DNA of 55,132 nucleotides from Prevotella sp. KH2C16 (GTDB lineage: Bacteria > Bacteroidota > Bacteroidia > Bacteroidales > Bacteroidaceae), in the NCBI RefSeq assembly GCF_900113305.1, contig NZ_FOOW01000019.1, positions 1 through 55,132 on the forward strand, given 5' to 3'. Shown here in pieces: positions 51,727 through 55,132 of this stretch. The position numbers and the translations under genes are program-made. The notes beneath the pieces were generated by a model, which did no database searches, was not told where the DNA came from, and saw only the letters and a program-made list of their open reading frames with translations. Position 1 is the first letter of the stretch, and each line of letters starts with the position of its first letter.

Positions 51727-52368
51727 ATGGGAATATTTTCAAAAATCTTCGGGAAAAGTTCCAAGAAAGGGAAAGTTGGAGGAATGGAGGACTATATGAT
51801 GCTTGTTAGAGTTTATTTTCAGGCGGCATTAGCAAGCGACTTGGGAATAACGAACTTATCAATGCTTCCAGACCTAAGGATGTTTAAAGCCACGCTTCAT
51901 GTCCCAACCGTCAATAACAAGTTGGGAGTAGGCGAAAAATCACAGGTCAAAAAGATGTTGAAGAATATGTACAATACCAATGACGACTTCTTCAAAGAAA
52001 TAGATTTAAGCATTCGCAAAAATTGTCATAAGATTCAAGATGTTCAGATTTATCTTGTGCAATTCCAAGGCTTCTCACAAGATTTAATGATGTTGGTTGG
52101 TAATTTGATGAAGTTCAAACTCCGGGTACCGTCTTTTTTCAAAAAATCAATCTATGTAATGACAGAGAAAACCGTAAACGATCTTTTTGACAAGAATGAT
52201 TTTAAGGACGCTGGTGTATTGAAGGCAGTTATGGCTGTTCGGCAGTATGACAGAAAGCTTGGATTCTCACGAAAGTGGATTACAGATTTTATCTATCAAG
52301 TAGTGATGCTTGCAAAGAAAGAGCCCAAGCCGGCAGACGATGGCAAAAAAAATAAAAATTTTGCATAA
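51727..52368 (+). CDS. Conserved protein of unknown function
   Basis: 213 residues. Very basic start 'FSKIFGKSSKKGKVGG', then a helical domain 'MEDYMMLVRVYFQAALASDLGITNLSMLPDLRMFKATLHVP', and 'IQDVQIYLVQFQGFSQDLMMLVGNLMKFKLRVPSF'. No signal peptide or membrane segment; ends in a lysine-rich tail. Probably a cytosolic or membrane-associated Bacteroidales family. It has its own promoter; the next transcription unit begins 3 bases after its stop. Confidence 0.75.
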   Translation: MGIFSKIFGKSSKKGKVGGMEDYMMLVRVYFQAALASDLGITNLSMLPDLRMFKATLHVPTVNNKLGVGEKSQVKKMLKNMYNTNDDFFKEIDLSIRKNCHKIQDVQIYLVQFQGFSQDLMMLVGNLMKFKLRVPSFFKKSIYVMTEKTVNDLFDKNDFKDAGVLKAVMAVRQYDRKLGFSRKWITDFIYQVVMLAKKEPKPADDGKKNKNFA

Positions 52369-52370
52369 TA

Positions 52371-52402
52371 TTTGGAATTTTCAGTTTTTTAAATTAAATT
52401 TG
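52371..52402 (+). promoter_or_regulatory. Bacteroidetes promoter of the zapA-rny unit
   Basis: TTTG at 52371-52374, 20 bases, TAAATTTG at 52395-52402; all parts fit. Lies 20 bases before ATG 52422. Confidence 0.78.
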
Positions 52403-52421
52403 TATCCAAATAGCTGAATCT

Positions 52422-52715
52422 ATGGATGAGAACGAGAAAACATTATCGTTGTTTACCACTCGCATGAGGCAAATGATTCTTCGCTTTCAAGAGATGAAGA
52501 AAGAGAGGGAAAGCCTCTATGCAGAGCTGGAAGAACGCGATGCCCAGCTGAATACTTTGCAAGGAAAGCTGGCTCAAGCTCACCATGATTATGACAGTTT
52601 GAAAATGGCTCGCATGATTGAAGTCTCAGACGGAGACTTTGAAGGAGCTCAGAAGAGAATTGCAAAGCTTATTAGAGAAGTAAACAAATGTATCACACTG
52701 CTCAGTGAAAAGTAA
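52422..52715 (+). CDS. Coiled-coil protein upstream of ZapA
   Basis: 97 residues, almost entirely helical: 'RMRQMILRFQEMKKERESLYAELEERDAQLNTLQGKLAQAHHDYDSLK' shows heptad spacing. Ends 'AKLIREVNKCITLLSEK', a segment typical of small coiled-coil partners of ZapA. By size and context a ZapB-like division protein is possible, but the sequence is too simple to tell. 8 bases before zapA. Confidence 0.75.
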   Translation: MDENEKTLSLFTTRMRQMILRFQEMKKERESLYAELEERDAQLNTLQGKLAQAHHDYDSLKMARMIEVSDGDFEGAQKRIAKLIREVNKCITLLSEK

Positions 52716-52723
52716 TCAGAGCG

Positions 52724-53023
52724 ATGAGTGAGGCCAACGGAGAAAGATTACATATAAGACTGCATGTATACGACACTGACATGTCGGTGACGGTTCCTCG
52801 TGAAGACGAGGAGCTTTATCGTAGGTGTGCTAAGCTTATAACAGATATCGTTAATTCTTATAGCGCTGTCTTCAAAGGAAGAAAAAGTGATAAAGAAATA
52901 CTGTACATGGCACTTATAGATATTGCACTTAGATATGAGAAGGAATCCAAGCGTCATGATGCCATGCCTTTTAATGATATTCTCAGAAAGTTGACTTCGG
53001 AAATAGAAGAGGCTCTAAAATGA
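52724..53023 (+). CDS. zapA: Cell division protein ZapA
   Basis: 99 residues, the family's usual length. 'LHIRLHVYDTDMSVTVPREDEELYRRCAKLITDIVNSYSAVF' is the FtsZ-binding head with R-x-x-x-K-x-I; the rest is the coiled-coil tail 'SDKEILYMALIDIALRYEKES'. Bundles FtsZ filaments at mid-cell. 8 bases after the coiled-coil gene and 38 before rny. Confidence 0.9.
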   Translation: MSEANGERLHIRLHVYDTDMSVTVPREDEELYRRCAKLITDIVNSYSAVFKGRKSDKEILYMALIDIALRYEKESKRHDAMPFNDILRKLTSEIEEALK

Positions 53024-53061
53024 GTGATGTGGAAAAGAGAATATTATTAATAACTAAATAA

Positions 53062-54597
53062 ATGACAACAATATTAATCGTCGCAGCTATTGCTTTGGTA
53101 ATAGGTATTGCTGCTGGGTATCTGATTTTCCGTTATGTGATTAAAGGAAAATATAAAGGTATAGTTGAAGCCGCTAATAAAGAGGCGGATGTGATAAAAG
53201 AAAAAAAGCTTCTTGAAGTTAAGGAGAAATTCTTAAACAAGAAAAGCGAGTTGGAAAAAGAAGTCCAGGTGCGTAACCAGAAGATCCAACAGAATGAAAA
53301 TCGCCTCAAACAACGCGAGATTTCTTTGAATCAGCGCCAGGAAGAACTCGGTCGCAAAAAGATGGAGATTGATCAACAGCAACAGCGTGTTGATAGCGAA
53401 AAGAAGCATCTTCAGGCAAAGCAAGTTGATCTTGAGAAGATGCAGGAACAAGAGCGCATGAAGCTTGAGGAACTCTCTGGGCTTAGTGCAGAAGAGGCAA
53501 AGTCGAGATTGATAGAGAGCTTGAAGGACCAGGCTAAGCTGGATGCTGCAAGCTATGTCAATGAGATAGTTGCGGATGCAAAGCTTGATGCTAACCGTCA
53601 GGCAAAGAAAATTGTTATCCAGACCATTCAGCGTGTTGCGACAGAGACCGCAATAGAAAATTCGGTAAGCGTATTCCATATTGATAACGATGAAATCAAA
53701 GGGCGCATCATAGGTAGAGAAGGGCGTAATATTCGTGCCCTTGAGGCTGCAACAGGCGTTGAGATAGTTGTCGATGATACTCCCGAGGCAATTGTCATCT
53801 CGGCTTTCGACCCAGTCCGTCGAGAGGTTTGTCGATTAGCTCTCCACCAATTGGTTGCTGACGGAAGAATTCATCCAGCCCGTATAGAAGAGGTCGTTGC
53901 AAAAGTTAAGAAACAACTCGACAATGAAATTATTGAAACGGGAAAGCGCACGACTATCGATCTTGGCATACATGGCCTGCATCCAGAACTGATTCGAATT
54001 GTCGGAAAGATGAAATACCGTTCTTCCTATGGGCAGAATTTATTGCAGCATGCTCGCGAGACAGCTAATCTTTGTGCCATCATGGCTTCAGAGTTGGGCT
54101 TGAATCCAAAGAAAGCAAAGCGTGCAGGTCTGCTTCACGATATTGGTAAGGTGCCTGACGAAGAGAGTGAGTTGCCGCATGCACTCTATGGAGCTAAAAT
54201 TGCAGAGAAATATAAGGAGAAACCTGATATTTGCAATGCCATTGGTGCTCATCATGATGAGGTTGAGATGCAGACATTGCTTGCCCCGATAGTGCAGGTC
54301 TGCGATGCCATTTCCGGTGCCCGTCCCGGTGCCCGCCGAGAAGTTGTAGAAGCCTATATTAAGCGTCTGAATGACCTTGAATCCATTGCGATGAGTTATC
54401 CAGGAGTAACTAAGACCTATGCCATTCAGGCAGGCCGTGAACTTCGTGTTATCGTGGGAGCCGATAAGATGAATGATGAAGAAAGTGTAAAGCTCTCCGA
54501 TGAAATTGCTACAAAGATCCAGAACGAGATGACCTATCCAGGTCAAGTAAAGATTACTGTTATCCGGGAAACTCGTTCGGTAGCATATGCTAAATAG
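53062..54597 (+). CDS. rny: Ribonuclease Y
   Basis: 511 residues. N-terminal anchor '[26 protein letters not shown]', coiled coil about 35-170 rich in K/E/Q, KH domain about 205-260 with '[45 protein letters not shown]', HD domain about 325-420 with '[20 protein letters not shown]' and '[14 protein letters not shown]' (His-Asp metal site). Membrane-bound endonuclease that starts mRNA decay. Follows zapA, as is common in Bacteroidetes. Confidence 0.97.
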   Translation: MTTILIVAAIALVIGIAAGYLIFRYVIKGKYKGIVEAANKEADVIKEKKLLEVKEKFLNKKSELEKEVQVRNQKIQQNENRLKQREISLNQRQEELGRKKMEIDQQQQRVDSEKKHLQAKQVDLEKMQEQERMKLEELSGLSAEEAKSRLIESLKDQAKLDAASYVNEIVADAKLDANRQAKKIVIQTIQRVATETAIENSVSVFHIDNDEIKGRIIGREGRNIRALEAATGVEIVVDDTPEAIVISAFDPVRREVCRLALHQLVADGRIHPARIEEVVAKVKKQLDNEIIETGKRTTIDLGIHGLHPELIRIVGKMKYRSSYGQNLLQHARETANLCAIMASELGLNPKKAKRAGLLHDIGKVPDEESELPHALYGAKIAEKYKEKPDICNAIGAHHDEVEMQTLLAPIVQVCDAISGARPGARREVVEAYIKRLNDLESIAMSYPGVTKTYAIQAGRELRVIVGADKMNDEESVKLSDEIATKIQNEMTYPGQVKITVIRETRSVAYAK

Positions 54598-54620
54598 CAT
54601 AGGCTTATAGCCAGAATATA

Positions 54621-54655
54621 ATAGAGGGGTGCATCTAACTGATGCGCCCCTCTAT
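54621..54655 (+). terminator. Terminator of rny
   Basis: Fifteen-base arms ATAGAGGGGTGCATC (54621-54635) and GATGCGCCCCTCTAT (54641-54655) with one G-U pair and a 5-base loop, 24 bases after the rny stop. The rest of the gap up to 54745 holds no gene. Confidence 0.8.
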
Positions 54656-54745
54656 GCTAAAGATAAAGTGCAGATTTCTGGTTGTGGGTTTGTTCCACCT
54701 GATGACAATAAGTTACGCGAATGGTAGCAAATCTGGCAGAGAATG

Positions 54746-55132
54746 TAAAGTAAACTGTGTCAGGCACCAATAAAAAAGTAGTTTAACACGTTTATTTTAA
54801 GATGGCAAACGAAGAAATAGATTACAAGTTGGCAGCCGAGCAATTACGTACAGGCAAGCCTTTATTTGGAAAAGACGGTGCTTTGGCACCGATGTTGGAG
54901 CGTATATTGAATGCAGCTCTTGAAGGTGAGATGGATGCTCACCTGAGTGGAGAATCCCGTGAGTCTGGCAATCGGCGTAACGGGAAGATGTCCAAGACAG
55001 TTCAGACACAATATGGTGAAGTGACCGTTGAGACTCCCCGTGACCGTGATGGCAGCTTTGATCCCCAGACTGTCCGCAAGCGTGAGACGATTCTTGCAGA
55101 AGGGATGGCAGACCAGATTATTGGCATGTATG
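54746..55132 (+). mobile_element. IS256-family insertion sequence, left end (partial)
   Basis: A GTAAACTGTGTCAG-type string at about 54746-54760 resembles IS256-family ends in Bacteroidetes; the transposase starts 40 bases further. The element runs off the window, so its other end and target duplication cannot be seen. Confidence 0.65.
54802..55132 (+). CDS. IS256-family (Mutator-type) transposase, N-terminal part
   Basis: 110 codons from ATG 54802 to the window edge without a stop. 'GALAPMLERILNAALEGEMDAHL', 'RRNGK' and 'GEVTVETPRDRDGSFDPQ' followed by 'ETILAEGMADQIIGMY' are the standard N-terminal blocks of the family. The catalytic DDE residues lie beyond the window. Cut by the window edge, not visibly broken. 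Confidence 0.92.
   Translation, partial: MANEEIDYKLAAEQLRTGKPLFGKDGALAPMLERILNAALEGEMDAHLSGESRESGNRRNGKMSKTVQTQYGEVTVETPRDRDGSFDPQTVRKRETILAEGMADQIIGMY

Overview
The window looks like the chromosome of a Bacteroidales bacterium, most likely a Prevotella-type (Prevotellaceae) species. The evidence is: promoters of the Bacteroidetes form (TTTG, about 19-20 bases, then TAnnTTTG) in front of many transcription units; a serine palmitoyltransferase of the Bacteroidetes sphingolipid type; secreted proteins whose C-termini carry a short 'Y-x-L-x-G-x-R ... G-[IV]-x-I-x-x-G-K-K' ending like Bacteroidetes sorting tails; a DUF4105 membrane protein; and an EpsG/Wzc-type polysaccharide locus. Ribosome-binding sites are mostly weak, as usual in this phylum. 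Identifications are made by eye from motifs and remembered families; no search was run.

Layout. 1-5.7 kb: the right end of an ISL3/ISAon1-like insertion sequence cuts off the 5' end of a large secreted protein gene. A paralogous secreted protein follows, and each has a tiny acidic protein (55-67 aa, starting M-x-x-x-Y-I-x-P and ending W-E-D) directly downstream. 5.8-19.3 kb is mostly housekeeping: nitroreductase, glutathione peroxidase, Hsp20, serine palmitoyltransferase divergent from a lipid kinase, tRNA methyltransferase, the lon-tgt-lptF/G-DEAD-box run, and three small exported or unknown proteins. 19.4-22.1 kb: two identical tRNA-Arg(ACG) genes behind a near-consensus promoter, a 22-nt-period repeat array, and htpG.

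22.2-47.2 kb is a polysaccharide (capsule/exopolysaccharide) locus. It starts with UDP-galactopyranose mutase (interrupted in frame by a DUF559 element) and a mutarotase. After a 470-base structured leader come flippase, iron-sulfur F420-type protein, pyruvyl transferase, six or seven glycosyltransferases, acyltransferase, an acetyltransferase broken by an amber codon, EpsG-like polymerase, GNAT acetyltransferase, initiating phosphoglycosyl transferase, a third secreted protein plus tiny protein pair, a DegT-type aminotransferase, a 4,6-dehydratase and a nucleotidyltransferase-fold protein. The 25-36 kb part looks clearly more AT-rich than its flanks, which suggests horizontal acquisition. Taken together (UDP-Galf supply, pyruvylation, 4-amino sugar synthesis and its transfer to lipid) the gene content resembles the functions that build zwitterionic capsules such as Bacteroides fragilis PSA; that is inference from gene content.

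47.3-51.4 kb, minus strand: rfbA, a Wzc-like tyrosine kinase/chain-length regulator with a very tyrosine-rich tail, and a small HAD-like protein, probably one operon serving the same polysaccharide. 51.6-54.7 kb: a conserved unknown protein, then a coiled-coil protein, ZapA and RNase Y. The window ends inside an IS256-family element.

The most striking items are the in-frame DUF559/inverted-repeat element inside glf, the tiny W-E-D proteins paired three times with secreted proteins, three unrelated intergenic arrays sharing an exact 22-nt period, the structured leader of the polysaccharide operon, and the amber-interrupted acetyltransferase.
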